Shown here in pieces: positions 37,349 through 46,738 of a stretch of 64,000 nt of DNA (its first letter is position 1; each line of letters opens with the position of its first letter). Below the pieces are notes generated by a model that made no database searches, was not told where the DNA came from, and saw nothing but the letters and a program-made list of their open reading frames with translations. The stretch comes from Pseudotabrizicola algicola (GTDB taxonomy: Bacteria; Pseudomonadota; Alphaproteobacteria; Rhodobacterales; Rhodobacteraceae). A program made the position numbers and the translations under genes. The stretch spans positions 310,001-374,000 of the forward strand of contig NZ_JAAIKE010000001.1 in NCBI RefSeq assembly GCF_010915705.1, read 5' to 3'.

Positions 37349-38800
37349 ATGGTTTCGCGAGTCATTCCGGTCGATGCATTTGATCTTGTGATTTTTGGGG
37401 GCACGGGCGACCTTGCCCGCCGCAAGATCCTTCCGGGTCTGTATCGGCGTTTCGTGGCAGGGCAGATGACCCCCGACAGCCGGATCATCGGGGCCGCGCG
37501 CGGCGAGTTGAGCGATGAGGATTTCCGCAAACTGGTGGCCGAGTCGATTGACGAATTCGTGCCGAAAGACCGCCGCGACGCCGCGATGATCGCGGACTTC
37601 CTGACGCGCCTGCATTATGTGGCCATCGATGCCAAGGGCGATGGCGGCTGGAGCACGCTCAAGGACATGATGCGCGACGGGGTCGTGCGCGCCTTCTATT
37701 TCTCGGTCGCGCCGTCCCTGTTCGGAGATATCGCCCTGCGCCTCAAATCGCATGGGGTGGCCGATGATACGGCGCGGATCGTGGTGGAAAAACCCTTTGG
37801 CCGTGACCTGAAAACCGCCAAGGCCCTGAACGCGACGCTGGCACAGCATTTCCAGGAGACGCAGATCTACCGGATCGACCATTACCTCGGCAAGGAAACC
37901 GTGCAGAACCTGATGGCGGTGCGTTTCGCCAATATCCTGTTCGAGCCGCTCTGGAAGGCCGAATACGTCGACCACGTGCAGATCACCGTGGCCGAGACCG
38001 TGAGTGTTGACGGGCGCGGGGCCTATTACGACAAGTCGGGCGCGATGCGCGATATGGTGCAGAACCATATGATGCAGCTGTTGTGCCTCATCGCGATGGA
38101 GCCGCCCTATCACTTCGACCCGGATGCCGTGCGCGATGAAAAGCTGAAGGTCATCCGCGCGCTGGACCCGGTGCCGCAGCAAGATATCGTGCGCGGCCAA
38201 TACCTTGCCGGTGGCGGGCAGGGCGGGTATCTGGAGCATTGCGAAGACCCCGCCAGCACCACCGAAAGCTATATCGCGATGAAGGTGCATGTGTCGAACT
38301 GGCGCTGGAAGGGCACGCCGTTCTACCTGCGCACCGGCAAGCGGTTGCGCGCGCGGGCCTCGGAAATTGCCATCACCTTCCGCGAGCCGCCCCATTCGAT
38401 CTTTGACGATGCCAAGGGCTGGCGCGAGAATGTGCTGGTGATCCGCCTGCAGCCGGACGAAGGCATGAACCTGATGGTGATGATCAAGGAACCGGGACCG
38501 GGGGGGATGCGGCTGATGCAGGTGCCGCTGGACATGTCCTTTGCCGGGGTCATGGGCGATCAGGCCGAGGATATTCCAGATGCCTATGAGCGTCTGATCA
38601 TGGATGTGATCCGTGGCAACCAGACGCTGTTCATGCGCGGTGATGAGGTCGAGGCAGCATGGGCCTGGACCGATCCGATCATCGAAGGCTGGACGGCACG
38701 GGGCACCAAGCCGCAGGGATATGATGCGGGATCTTCGGGGCCGGAAGATGCGTTGATGCTGATGCACCGTGACGGACGGCGCTGGCGGGAGATACGATGA
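37349..38800 (+). CDS. zwf: glucose-6-phosphate dehydrogenase
   Basis: Zwf oxidises glucose 6-phosphate to 6-phosphogluconolactone and makes NADPH. The 483-residue enzyme has the nucleotide motif FGGTGDLARRKILPGLY, the substrate site YRIDHYLGKETVQN, and EKPFGRDLKTA. The family's C-terminal region (YAYERLIMDVIRGNQTLFMRGDEVE-like) is intact. It is first in the zwf-pgl-pgi operon and overlaps pgl by four bases. Confidence 0.97.
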   Translation: MVSRVIPVDAFDLVIFGGTGDLARRKILPGLYRRFVAGQMTPDSRIIGAARGELSDEDFRKLVAESIDEFVPKDRRDAAMIADFLTRLHYVAIDAKGDGGWSTLKDMMRDGVVRAFYFSVAPSLFGDIALRLKSHGVADDTARIVVEKPFGRDLKTAKALNATLAQHFQETQIYRIDHYLGKETVQNLMAVRFANILFEPLWKAEYVDHVQITVAETVSVDGRGAYYDKSGAMRDMVQNHMMQLLCLIAMEPPYHFDPDAVRDEKLKVIRALDPVPQQDIVRGQYLAGGGQGGYLEHCEDPASTTESYIAMKVHVSNWRWKGTPFYLRTGKRLRARASEIAITFREPPHSIFDDAKGWRENVLVIRLQPDEGMNLMVMIKEPGPGGMRLMQVPLDMSFAGVMGDQAEDIPDAYERLIMDVIRGNQTLFMRGDEVEAAWAWTDPIIEGWTARGTKPQGYDAGSSGPEDALMLMHRDGRRWREIR

Positions 38801-39471
38801 TGGATTTCATAACCTATCCTGACGCAGAGATGATGTATCTTGCACTGGCCAAGCAGATTGCCAGTGAACTTGGCGGGTTTTTGCGCCGCGATGGTCGCGC
38901 ATCGCTGTGCGTGCCGGGCGGCACCACGCCGGGGCCGGTGTTTGATACGCTGTCAGGGGTCGATCTTGACTGGGCCAATGTGGCGGTGTTCCTGAATGAT
39001 GAACGCTGGGTCCCCGAAAGCAGCCCGCGGTCAAACACGCGGCTGCTGCGCGAGCGTTTGCTGCGCGGACCGGCAGCGGCGTCGCAACTGGTGCCGCTTT
39101 ATGCGCCTGCCGATCAGCCGGAGGACATGCTGGAAACCCTGTCGGCAGGAATCGCGCCGCATCTTCCGATTTCGGTGCTGCTGCTGGGAATGGGAGCGGA
39201 TATGCACACCGCCAGCCTGTTTCCGGGGGCCGATCTTCTGGCCGAGGCTTTGGCTCCGGATGCGCCTGTGCTGATGGCGCTGCGGGCCGAAGCTGCCGGA
39301 GAGCCGCGCATTACCCTTTCGGCACAGGCGCTGAAAACCGCTTTCCATACGCATATTCTGATCCGCGGCGCGGAAAAGCGCGCGGCGCTGGAGCGGGCGC
39401 AAGGCCTGTCCGTCACCGAGGCACCGGTCCGCGCGGTGCTGGATGTTGCAACTGTTCATTGGACGGAATGA
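38797..39471 (+). CDS. pgl: 6-phosphogluconolactonase
   Basis: Pgl hydrolyses 6-phosphogluconolactone. The 224-residue protein has [41 protein letters not shown], and [18 protein letters not shown]. These are the usual substrate-binding motifs. It overlaps zwf and is one base apart from pgi, so the three genes are co-translated. No edd or eda is in the window. Confidence 0.95.
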   Translation: MMDFITYPDAEMMYLALAKQIASELGGFLRRDGRASLCVPGGTTPGPVFDTLSGVDLDWANVAVFLNDERWVPESSPRSNTRLLRERLLRGPAAASQLVPLYAPADQPEDMLETLSAGIAPHLPISVLLLGMGADMHTASLFPGADLLAEALAPDAPVLMALRAEAAGEPRITLSAQALKTAFHTHILIRGAEKRAALERAQGLSVTEAPVRAVLDVATVHWTE

Positions 39472-39472
39472 G

Positions 39473-41074
39473 ATGAACCAAAGCTGGGACGCCCTCAAAG
39501 ACCATCAAGCTGCCGTCGAGGGTCGTCCGATCCTTGATCTTTTCGCCGAAGGAGGCCGTGCCGCAGACTTCTCTGCGACGGTTGACGGCATGATGCTTGA
39601 CTATGCCAAGACCAACATCGACGCCCGGGGGCGGGCCTTGCTGCTGGATCTGGCTGAAAAGGCGGGCGTGGCCGAGAAACGAGATGCGATGTTCGCAGGG
39701 GTCAAGATCAACGAAACCGAAGGGCGGGCGGTGCTGCATACGGCGCTGCGCAACATGGACAAGCCTCTGCTGGTCGACGGGCAGGATGTGACCGTGGCGC
39801 TGCGCGAGACGCATGCGCGCCTGCGTGCCTTTGCCGATGACGTGCTCAGCGGGCGCTTTGCCGGACAGGGGGGCAAGATCACCGATGTGGTGAACATCGG
39901 CATCGGCGGGTCTGACCTTGGCCCCGCGATGGCGGTGTTGGCCTTGGCGCCGTTTCACGACGGGCCGCGCTGCCATTTCGTCTCGAATGTCGACGGGGCC
40001 CATGCGGCGGACATCCTGCGCGGGTTGAACCCTGCGACCACGCTGGTGATCGTGGCCTCCAAGACCTTTACCACCATCGAAACCATGACCAATGCCGAAA
40101 CCGTGCGGGCCTGGATGGCGCGTGAGGTGGCGGAGCCAGCGGCGCAATTCGCCGCCGTTTCGACCTCTGCCGAAAAGACCGCAGCTTTCGGGATTCCGGC
40201 GGAGCGTGTCTTCGGGTTCGAGGACTGGGTGGGCGGGCGTTATTCGATGTGGGGACCGATCGGCCTGTCGCTGATGCTTGCAATCGGGCCGGAGCGCTTT
40301 GACGATTTCCTGCGCGGCGGGGCGGCGATGGATGCGCATTTCTGCAGCGCACCTTTTGCCGAGAATCTGCCCGTTCTGCTGGCGCTGGTGGGCATCTGGC
40401 ACAACCAGTTCTGCGGCTATGCGACGCGGGCCGTCCTGCCCTATGACCAGCGCCTCAGCCGACTGCCCGCCTATCTGCAACAGCTTGAGATGGAATCGAA
40501 CGGCAAGCGCGTGGCGATGGATGGCAGCGATCTGCCCTATCATTCCGGCCCTGTGGTCTGGGGCGAACCGGGCACCAACGGCCAGCACGCGTTTTACCAG
40601 CTAATCCATCAGGGGACGCGGGTGATTCCCTGCGAGTTTCTGGTGGCCAAGCGCGGGCATGAGCCGGATCTGGCGCATCAGCATCTTTTGCTGGTCTCCA
40701 ACTGCCTTGCCCAGTCCGAGGCGCTGCTGCGCGGACGGTCCTTGGCGCAGGCGACGGAAATCATGGCCAAGAAGGGCCTGACAGGGGTGGAACTGGACCG
40801 TCAGGCGCGCCACCGCGTCTTTCCGGGCAACCGGCCCAGCACCACGCTGGCCTATGACCAGCTAACGCCCTTTGTGCTTGGCCAGATCATCGCGCTTTAC
40901 GAACACCGGGTGTTTGTCGAAGGCGTGATCCTTGGCCTGAATTCCTATGACCAGTGGGGGGTGGAACTGGGCAAGGAACTTGCGCTGGCGCTGCAACCCG
41001 TGCTGGAAGGCAAGGCAGGCACCGAAGGCAAGGACGGATCGACCGCGCAACTCGCGGCATGGTTCCGGAGCTGA
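39473..41074 (+). CDS. pgi: glucose-6-phosphate isomerase
   Basis: Pgi interconverts glucose and fructose 6-phosphate. The 533-residue enzyme has [48 protein letters not shown], and the signature [16 protein letters not shown]. The start at 39473 is one base past the pgl stop (TGAGATG). In this pathway layout it feeds fructose 6-phosphate back into the Entner-Doudoroff route. Confidence 0.97.
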   Translation: MNQSWDALKDHQAAVEGRPILDLFAEGGRAADFSATVDGMMLDYAKTNIDARGRALLLDLAEKAGVAEKRDAMFAGVKINETEGRAVLHTALRNMDKPLLVDGQDVTVALRETHARLRAFADDVLSGRFAGQGGKITDVVNIGIGGSDLGPAMAVLALAPFHDGPRCHFVSNVDGAHAADILRGLNPATTLVIVASKTFTTIETMTNAETVRAWMAREVAEPAAQFAAVSTSAEKTAAFGIPAERVFGFEDWVGGRYSMWGPIGLSLMLAIGPERFDDFLRGGAAMDAHFCSAPFAENLPVLLALVGIWHNQFCGYATRAVLPYDQRLSRLPAYLQQLEMESNGKRVAMDGSDLPYHSGPVVWGEPGTNGQHAFYQLIHQGTRVIPCEFLVAKRGHEPDLAHQHLLLVSNCLAQSEALLRGRSLAQATEIMAKKGLTGVELDRQARHRVFPGNRPSTTLAYDQLTPFVLGQIIALYEHRVFVEGVILGLNSYDQWGVELGKELALALQPVLEGKAGTEGKDGSTAQLAAWFRS

Positions 41075-41085
41075 CGCAGCTGGGT

Positions 41086-41112
41086 GCACCGGGCCATGAT
41101 CTGGCCCGGTGC
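41086..41112 (+). terminator. hairpin downstream of pgi
   Basis: An 11-bp perfect stem (GCACCGGGCCA at 41086-41096 with TGGCCCGGTGC at 41102-41112) lies just after the pgi stop, between convergent genes. No T tract follows on either side. A role in ending both transcripts is likely but not certain. Confidence 0.5.
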
Positions 41113-41134
41113 CGACCTGAAAAACGGCCCGCAG

Positions 41135-41488
41135 TTACTTCAGCGCGGCCGTCACGATGACCTCGACGCGGTAATCGGGTGTTGCCAGCTTTGCCTCGCC
41201 CGTCGCGCGTGCCGGAGTATGACCTTGCGGCACCCAAGCATCCCAGACCGAGTTCATCTCCGCGAAATCCGCCATGTCGGCCAGCCAGATCTGGGCCGAC
41301 AGGATGCGGGTCTTGTCGGTTCCGGCCTCTGCCAGAATCCGGTCTACCTCGGCAAGGCAGGTGCGGGTCTGGTCCGCGACCGAGGCACCGGGGTTGCCGA
41401 CTTGGCCCGCAAGCCAGATGATGCCGTTATAGCACACGCCCTCGCTCATGCGTGCGCCGGTGCCGATGCGGGTGATGTCGTCGTTCAT
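41135..41488 (-). CDS. RidA family (YjgF/YER057c/UK114) protein
   Basis: This 117-residue protein is of the RidA superfamily that removes reactive enamine/imine intermediates. The end ATGEAKLATPDYRVEVIVTAAL has the family's conserved R and EVxVxA motif. The DQTRTCLAEVDRILAEAGTDKTRILSAQIWL helix-strand region matches. It is a stand-alone paralog; the canonical RidA-1 arginine context (SRxxV) is only partly present, so it may be a RidA-like group with another substrate. Confidence 0.88.
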   Translation of the reverse strand: MNDDITRIGTGARMSEGVCYNGIIWLAGQVGNPGASVADQTRTCLAEVDRILAEAGTDKTRILSAQIWLADMADFAEMNSVWDAWVPQGHTPARATGEAKLATPDYRVEVIVTAALK

Positions 41489-41552
41489 GGAAAGCTCCGC
41501 TTGTGAAAATCCCCTGCCTGCCTAGCGGCGGGGCTGCACAAAGTGAAGGGGG

Positions 41553-41855
41553 CTAGTCCAGCCGCTGACAGGTAAAACTGTCCCCCGAGACGGGCGAGAA
41601 CCAGTAGAGCGTGCTGTCGGGATTCACGGAGACAAAAAGCTGATAGCTGTCGTCAAATGACAGGACAAAACCGTTGCCATCAACCGCGATGTCGGTGATG
41701 GGCATATCTTCCGAGCCGTTGTTGTAGCTGTCCGCCGTAAAGGTAAACTCTGCCACTTCACAGTTCCAGCGGCCTTCAAAGGCAAACGTCTCTGCCGCAA
41801 GGCTGGGGCCCGCGGCAAGCAGGGTCGCGGAACAAACGGCGAGCAGAAAACGCAT
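41553..41855 (-). CDS. small secreted protein, unknown function
   Basis: This 100-residue protein has a signal peptide (RFLLAVCSATLLAAGPSLAA) and a mature part of about 80 residues. The mature chain has two cysteines (WNCEVAEF and FTCQRLD), likely a disulfide, and is rich in Asp, Ser and Phe, suggesting a small beta-rich domain. The start at 41855 gives the signal peptide; the open frame further upstream runs into the tRNA and is not coding. Family unknown. Confidence 0.65.
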   Translation of the reverse strand: MRFLLAVCSATLLAAGPSLAAETFAFEGRWNCEVAEFTFTADSYNNGSEDMPITDIAVDGNGFVLSFDDSYQLFVSVNPDSTLYWFSPVSGDSFTCQRLD

Positions 41856-41876
41856 GGCAGATCCGGGAAAAGGAAT

Positions 41877-41950
41877 TGGAGCGGGTGAAGGGAATCGAAC
41901 CCTCGTCATCAGCTTGGGAAGCTGCGGCTCTACCATTGAGCTACACCCGC
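41877..41950 (-). tRNA. tRNA-Gly (anticodon CCC), CCA encoded
   Basis: On the minus strand the sequence starts GCGGGTGTAGCTCAATGGTA and ends CACCCGC followed by TCCA, so the CCA end is encoded. The T arm has GGTTCGATTCC in its usual place. The anticodon loop reads TTCCCAA, giving anticodon CCC. The acceptor stem is perfectly paired. The first base pair of the anticodon stem is a G-A mismatch by eye, which is worth checking. Confidence 0.95.
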
Positions 41951-42060
41951 GACGCGTTCCGAGGTAAGCCAGTCATGCGCCGCCGTCAAGCACCAATGCG
42001 CGGTTCATCGGCGCGACTTCGCCGTCGGGGCCTGCCCTGTGGGGCGGGCGGATTGCCGTG

Positions 42061-42606
42061 TCAGTCGCCGAAAAAGCCGTGGGCGCGCTGCCATGCCGCA
42101 TCTGCCGCGATCTCGCCCGGGGCATCGGCGACCCCGTGCAGAGCGCCGCCCCAAGCCATGCCAAGCCAATCGGCGCAGCGCCGTAGCATCGCTTCGGGAA
42201 GGTCCGGCACGGTCGGGTCCGGATCTGCCCGCACCGTGATCAACCACAACCGCTTTTGCCTGATCCAGATCGGAAACTCCAGATCGGGCAGGTCCAGAAA
42301 GCCGGACCAATGATCCAGCAGCAGCTTGGCTGGTGCAGGCAGGCTGTACCAATAGACCGGGGCCACAATGCAAAGATCGCTGGCCGCGCGCATCCGGTCG
42401 ACAATGCGGGCCAGATCGCCCTCTGGACGCGTGGGCAGGGTCGGGCGCGGATCGATGAACGCGGGCAGGTCAAGGCGCGTCAGGTCAAGCCAGTCGCAGG
42501 GGCAGGGCAGGGCCTGCGCGGCATGGCGAGCCAGTTGCTCGCTGTTGCCGCCCTTACGGGCAGAGGACAGCAGGAACAGGAAACGGCGGTCTGGCTCGGC
42601 GATCAT
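42061..42606 (-). CDS. NADPH-dependent FMN reductase-like flavodoxin-fold protein
   Basis: This 181-residue protein has a flavodoxin-like fold: RRFLFLLSSARKGGNSEQLARHAAQ is the FMN phosphate-binding loop. VAPVYWYSLPAPAKLLLDHW matches the family's middle motif. The start at 42606 begins at the core strand and has no strong ribosome site. It lies about 30 bases past the fasciclin terminator. It may reduce flavins or quinones; substrate unknown. Confidence 0.78.
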   Translation of the reverse strand: MIAEPDRRFLFLLSSARKGGNSEQLARHAAQALPCPCDWLDLTRLDLPAFIDPRPTLPTRPEGDLARIVDRMRAASDLCIVAPVYWYSLPAPAKLLLDHWSGFLDLPDLEFPIWIRQKRLWLITVRADPDPTVPDLPEAMLRRCADWLGMAWGGALHGVADAPGEIAADAAWQRAHGFFGD

Positions 42607-42630
42607 GGCGCGCAAGGGATCATGCGGGCG

Positions 42631-42671
42631 AAGAAAAGAAAAGCCCCCGGATGCCACAAAGACACCGGGGG
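42631..42671 (-). terminator. intrinsic terminator of the fasciclin gene
   Basis: On the minus strand, CCCCCGG (from 42671 down to 42665) pairs with CCGGGGG (42650 to 42644) around a 14-base loop, and a T-rich run (TTTTCTTTTC) follows. It lies about 115 bases after the fasciclin stop. Confidence 0.75.
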
Positions 42672-42785
42672 TTGGCCACATGGGCGCTTGCGACAGAAGA
42701 GGGACAGTTTACATCTGCCGCAAGACACCTCTGGGCTCCGGGAACGTCGGGCGGAGTGACACACGACGCCCCTCGACTGCCAGCT

Positions 42786-43328
42786 TTACATTGCGGGCAG
42801 AAGCACCGTGTCGATCACATGGATCACGCCATTCGACTGTTTCACGTCGGCGATGGTGACGGTGGCGATGTTGCCCATGCCATCCTTGATCTTGACGGCA
42901 TCGCCTTCCAGCATGACGGTGAAATCACAGCCGCCAACCGTGTTCACGGTGTGCATGCCGCCGCCGTCGCCGATCATCTTGACGATGTCGCCCGACAGCG
43001 CATTGGCGGCCACGACGTGGCAGGTCAGGATCTTGGTCAGCTGGTCCTTGTTTTCCGGCAGCAGCAGCGTTTCGACCGTGCCTGCGGGCAGCTTGGCAAA
43101 GGCGTCATTCGTCGGTGCGAAAACGGTGAACGGGCCAGCGCTTTGCAGCGTTTCGACCAGACCTGCGGCCTGCACTGCGGCGACAAGCGTGGTGTGATCC
43201 GCCGAATTCACCGCGTTTTCGACGATGTTCTTGTCCTCGAACATCGGCGCGCCGCCGACCATCGGGTTTTCGGCAAAGGCGGTGGCGGTGGACAGCGCAA
43301 GGATCGAGGCTGCAAGGAACAGTTTCAT
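42786..43328 (-). CDS. secreted fasciclin domain protein
   Basis: This 180-residue protein has a signal peptide (KLFLAASILALSTATAFA) and one fasciclin (FAS1) domain: LVETLQSAGPFTVFAPTNDAFAKLPAGTVETLL (H1 motif), LTCHVVAANAL, and a final GVIHVIDTVLLP (H2 motif). FAS1 domains mediate adhesion outside the cell. The start at 43328 has GGGAG seven bases upstream. It lies directly after an ECF-type sigma/anti-sigma pair, which suggests that the sigma factor controls it, as SigK controls the fasciclin proteins MPT70/MPT83 in mycobacteria. Confidence 0.9.
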   Translation of the reverse strand: MKLFLAASILALSTATAFAENPMVGGAPMFEDKNIVENAVNSADHTTLVAAVQAAGLVETLQSAGPFTVFAPTNDAFAKLPAGTVETLLLPENKDQLTKILTCHVVAANALSGDIVKMIGDGGGMHTVNTVGGCDFTVMLEGDAVKIKDGMGNIATVTIADVKQSNGVIHVIDTVLLPAM

Positions 43329-43377
43329 CAGACAACTCCCAAAAATCTGAGACAGGATCATCCTGCCTTCGCTTTGG

Positions 43378-43406
43378 TTTACGAGCGTCCGTGAGCGCGA
43401 GTTTCA
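43378..43406 (-). promoter_or_regulatory. candidate ECF-sigma promoter of the fasciclin gene
   Basis: Read on the minus strand, TGAAAC (43401-43406) is followed after 17 bases by CGTAAA (43378-43383). This resembles the ECF pattern GAAC-type -35 and CGT -10. It sits about 50 bases before the fasciclin ATG. The assignment to the neighbouring sigma factor is inference. Confidence 0.45.
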
Positions 43407-43460
43407 GAACATCAGAAGATTTTTTCCCCGCTCACGCTTCGGTGAACGGGGAGGGCCGGA

Positions 43461-44108
43461 TCAAAGCTCGGCGGTCAGGATGACCGGTCCGGTCGGCGCA
43501 CCGGTGGGAGAGCCGCCTGCAGGTTCGACGGATACAGCCAGCACCCAGCCCTGTGGCGGGCGCGGATATTCGACGTCAAGGGGATCGCTGCCCAAGAGGC
43601 CCAGAGACACCGGGGCCGCGCCGGGGGCAATGACCCAAAGCTCATGCGTTTGCCCCTCGGGCGCCGGGTTGCCGGTCACGCGGCTCACCCGCAGATGGGT
43701 GCCATCGTGACGCGCCTCATAGACCAGAGCCGAGCCTTCAGTGCCAAGGTTGGCAATCACCACGCCCGGCGCGGATTGCGGCATAAGCAGCAAGACCCCC
43801 AAGCCCACGACCGAGGCCGTTACAGCGCCTGCCAGCCACAGACGCCAACTGCGTTGCAGCGCGGCCGCTTTGGGGAAGAGCCGCGATTCAATGCGCGGCA
43901 GCAAATCGGGCGGCACCGGAACGCTGGCATAAGCCTCGTTCAACGGCGCGAAATGCGCGATCCAAGCGGAAACGCGGGCTGCAAAGGCGGCATCTGTCTT
44001 TATGCGTGCCTCTGCGGCCAGCCGTTCGGGCAGGGCAAGCACACCCAGCACATATTCTGCGGCCAAGAGGTCGTCATCATCCTGCGGGGAAAACGGGGCG
44101 TCTGTCAT
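43461..44108 (-). CDS. anti-sigma factor of the RskA (anti-sigma-K) family
   Basis: This 215-residue protein has an acidic N-terminal sigma-binding part (DDDLLAAEYVLGVLALPERLAAEARI), a single membrane helix (residues ~89-109) and a periplasmic RskA domain (PEGQTHELWVIAPGAAPVSLGLLG; AVSVEPAGGSPTG). No zinc ZAS motif is present, in line with RskA. It overlaps the sigma gene by four bases in an ATGA. Release of the sigma factor probably needs regulated proteolysis; no protease gene is nearby. Confidence 0.88.
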   Translation of the reverse strand: MTDAPFSPQDDDDLLAAEYVLGVLALPERLAAEARIKTDAAFAARVSAWIAHFAPLNEAYASVPVPPDLLPRIESRLFPKAAALQRSWRLWLAGAVTASVVGLGVLLLMPQSAPGVVIANLGTEGSALVYEARHDGTHLRVSRVTGNPAPEGQTHELWVIAPGAAPVSLGLLGSDPLDVEYPRPPQGWVLAVSVEPAGGSPTGAPTGPVILTAEL

Positions 44109-44656
44109 TGCTCCAGACACTCCTTGAGCTTCAGCAGACTCCGCCGGAGCCATGTGCGCATGGTGTTGAGCGGAATGCCGTGGCGTGTCGCGAGCGCCTC
44201 GTAGGACAGGCCATCCAGATAGGCCCCGCGCACCGCCTCGGCCCGGGCAGGCTCCAGCGTATCGAAGCATTCCGAAACGCGCCGCGCCTCGCCTTGCGCG
44301 ATCAGCCGGGTTTCGGCCCGCGGGGCGCTGTCGGCGATCAGAGCGGCGGCATCATCATCATTCTGTTCGGGTTTGCGCGCACGCAACCGGTCGATCGCAT
44401 GGTTGCGCGTAAGAGCAACCAGCCACGTCATGCCTGCGCCGCGGGACGGATCAAACCGCCCGGCCCGCAACCAGACCCGTGTGAAAACCTCTTGCAACGC
44501 GTCCTCCGCTTCCGACCTTGTGCCAAGGATACGCAGCAGGACGCCCATAAGTTTCGGCCCGGCATGATGGTAAAGGTCACGGAATGCAGCCCTGTCCTGC
44601 CGGGCGACACGCTCCAGCAAAAGGCAGGTTTCTGTTTGGATCATGCCAGCATTCAT
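44105..44656 (-). CDS. ECF sigma factor of the SigK type
   Basis: This ~183-residue sigma factor has region 2 (AFRDLYHHAGPKLMGVLLRIL, then EAEDALQEVFTRVW and MTWLVALTRNHAIDRLRAR) and region 4 (YLDGLSYEALATRHGIPLNTMRTWLRRSLLKLKECL). It pairs with the RskA-like anti-sigma factor encoded just downstream. The start is uncertain among ATG 44656, ATG 44644 and a longer frame; none has a strong ribosome site. It follows the RACo-like gene by about 50 bases but is probably a separate unit. Confidence 0.88.
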   Translation of the reverse strand: MNAGMIQTETCLLLERVARQDRAAFRDLYHHAGPKLMGVLLRILGTRSEAEDALQEVFTRVWLRAGRFDPSRGAGMTWLVALTRNHAIDRLRARKPEQNDDDAAALIADSAPRAETRLIAQGEARRVSECFDTLEPARAEAVRGAYLDGLSYEALATRHGIPLNTMRTWLRRSLLKLKECLEQ

Positions 44657-44707
44657 ACGCCAGACGCTATCACGCCAGAGCGGCGATGCCAGCCCCAAAT
44701 CAGGCGT

Positions 44708-46738
44708 TTAGCCACGCCGCCGCCGTCCTTCCCGCCCGCCTGCGGTGTTGAAGGACAAATGGGGCAAGGTAACAATCGCCGCCAGCGAGGGAAAACCGTC
44801 GACCGCATGCGGGATCGCGTTGGCATTGACGAAATGTTCCTGAAAGCGCGGCTCGATCGCGGTTTCGACCTTATGGATGTGATGCACCGTCGCTTCGATC
44901 TGATCACGCGCACCCACATTGCACAGGGCGATACGGGCACCGGTTCCTGCCGCGTTGCCCGCGCTCGTCACCTTGTCCAGCGGCGCGTCGGGGATCATGC
45001 CCAGAACCATCGCGTGCTTGGGGCTGATATGCGCGCCAAAGGCTCCGGCAAGCGTCACCCTGTCGACATGGTCGATGCCCATTTCGTCCATCAGCAGCCG
45101 CGCACCGGCATAAAGCGCGGATTTCGCCAGCTGGATGGCGCGGATGTCGCCTTGGGTCACCAGAATGCGCGGCCCGCCATCGGCGCTGCCATCATGCAGC
45201 ACATAGGCGTGCGTGCGTCCCTCGGCGATGCAGCGCGCCGTGCCGGTTTGATCCGGCCCGCCGATGAGACCGCCCTGGTCGACAAGTCCGGCCATCCGCA
45301 TCTCGGCAACGGCCTCGATGATGCCCGAGCCACAAATGCCGGTGATGCCAAGGCGTTCGGTCGCAGCGGCAAAGCCCGGATCATCCGACCAGAGATCGGA
45401 GCCGATCACGCGAAAGCGCGGTTCTTTAGTAACGGGGTCGATTTCCACGCGCTCGATGGCACCGGGCGCTGCGCGCTGGCCAGAACTGATCTGTGCGCCT
45501 TCGAATGCCGGCCCCGTGGGGGAAGAACAGGCCAGAACCCGGCTCTTGTTTCCCAGCAAGATTTCGGCATTGGTGCCGACATCGACGATCAGCACCATTT
45601 CTTCGGATTGGCCCGGCTGTTCCGACAGGGCGACGGCGGCGGCGTCTGCGCCGACATGGCCCGCGATGCAGGGCAGCATATAGACTCGCGCTGCCGGATT
45701 CACCGATTTGAGGTCAAGATCGCGCGCATCGAGCGACAGGCTGCCTGATGTGGCCAAGGCAAAGGGCGCTTGCCCCAGTTCGACCGGGTCAATCCCCAAG
45801 AGAAGGTGGTGCATCACCGGATTGCAGACCACCACCGTCTCATAGATGCTGGCGGGATCTGCCCCGGCCTCGGCCGCGATGGACTGCGCAAGCCCATCGA
45901 GTGCCTCTCGCACGACGCGTGTCATTTCCACATCGCCGCCCGCGTTCATCATGACATAGGAAACCCGGCTCATCAGGTCCTCGCCAAAGCGGATCTGCGG
46001 GTTCATCACCCCGCCGGAGGCTAGCACCCGCCCGTCACGCAGATCGCACAGATGCGCTGCAATGGTTGTAGACCCCAAATCAACCGCAAGCCCCAGGATC
46101 GCGCCGTCATGAAATCCGGGCCAGAGGTCAAGGATGCGCGGCCGGCTGTCGTGATTGCCCTTGTGCAGCGCAACGGTGACTTTCCATTCACCCTTGCGCA
46201 GCGTCGGCTGCAAGCGCCGCAGGATCGCAAGATCGGCTGCCACGTCCTCGACCTGCCACTGGTCGCGCAAAGCGATGGCAAGGCGTTCGAAATCGCCGGT
46301 CGGTTCGTGCATGTCAGGCTCCGCCACCTCGACGTAGAGAAGGCGGGTGGCGGGGTCCATCGCGATGACGCGTTCGGCGGCCGATTTGCGGATCACCTGC
46401 TTGTGGACCTGACTCTCGGGCGGAACGTCGATCACCACATCGCCCATGATCCTGGCCTGACAGCCAAGACGGCGACCATCGAGCATGCCCCTTTTGGATT
46501 TGTACCGCTCCTCGACCGCGTTCCATTCGGTCAGCGCATCCTCGGCCACGGTGACGCCGTGCTTGGGGAACTCCCCGTAGCCGGGGCTGATCTGGCACTT
46601 CGAGCAGATTCCGCGCCCCCCGCAGACAGAGTCGAGGTCAACGCCCAGTTGACGGGCCGCCGAAAGGACCGGGGTGCCAAGCGGGAAGTGCCCGCGCTTG
46701 CCCGAAGGTGTAAAGATGACAAGGGCGTCGTCAGACAT
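44708..46738 (-). CDS. RACo-like corrinoid activation protein (ferredoxin plus ASKHA domain)
   Basis: This 676-residue protein begins with a [2Fe-2S] ferredoxin domain: Cys39, Cys45, Cys48 (CGGRGICSKC) and Cys93 (LGCQARI). A linker follows, then a large ASKHA ATPase-like domain: LAVDLGSTTIAAHL, NPQIRFGEDLMSRVSYV, IVDVGTNAEILLGN, ITGICGSGIIEAVAEM. Such proteins use ATP and an electron from the ferredoxin to reset Co(II) corrinoid proteins to Co(I). The ATG at 46738 is favoured since GGAG lies seven bases upstream. The start at 46744 is too close to it. It ends the one-carbon module with MeTr and MetF. Confidence 0.88.
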   Translation of the reverse strand: MSDDALVIFTPSGKRGHFPLGTPVLSAARQLGVDLDSVCGGRGICSKCQISPGYGEFPKHGVTVAEDALTEWNAVEERYKSKRGMLDGRRLGCQARIMGDVVIDVPPESQVHKQVIRKSAAERVIAMDPATRLLYVEVAEPDMHEPTGDFERLAIALRDQWQVEDVAADLAILRRLQPTLRKGEWKVTVALHKGNHDSRPRILDLWPGFHDGAILGLAVDLGSTTIAAHLCDLRDGRVLASGGVMNPQIRFGEDLMSRVSYVMMNAGGDVEMTRVVREALDGLAQSIAAEAGADPASIYETVVVCNPVMHHLLLGIDPVELGQAPFALATSGSLSLDARDLDLKSVNPAARVYMLPCIAGHVGADAAAVALSEQPGQSEEMVLIVDVGTNAEILLGNKSRVLACSSPTGPAFEGAQISSGQRAAPGAIERVEIDPVTKEPRFRVIGSDLWSDDPGFAAATERLGITGICGSGIIEAVAEMRMAGLVDQGGLIGGPDQTGTARCIAEGRTHAYVLHDGSADGGPRILVTQGDIRAIQLAKSALYAGARLLMDEMGIDHVDRVTLAGAFGAHISPKHAMVLGMIPDAPLDKVTSAGNAAGTGARIALCNVGARDQIEATVHHIHKVETAIEPRFQEHFVNANAIPHAVDGFPSLAAIVTLPHLSFNTAGGREGRRRRG

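Noticed and set aside
37274-38767. A 497-codon frame antisense to zwf
   Set aside because: His-rich shadow frame, without ribosome site; zwf is intact on the other strand.
44006-45748. A 580-codon plus-strand frame
   Set aside because: It runs antisense to both the ECF sigma factor and the RACo-like gene and crosses their boundary, so it cannot be a real gene.
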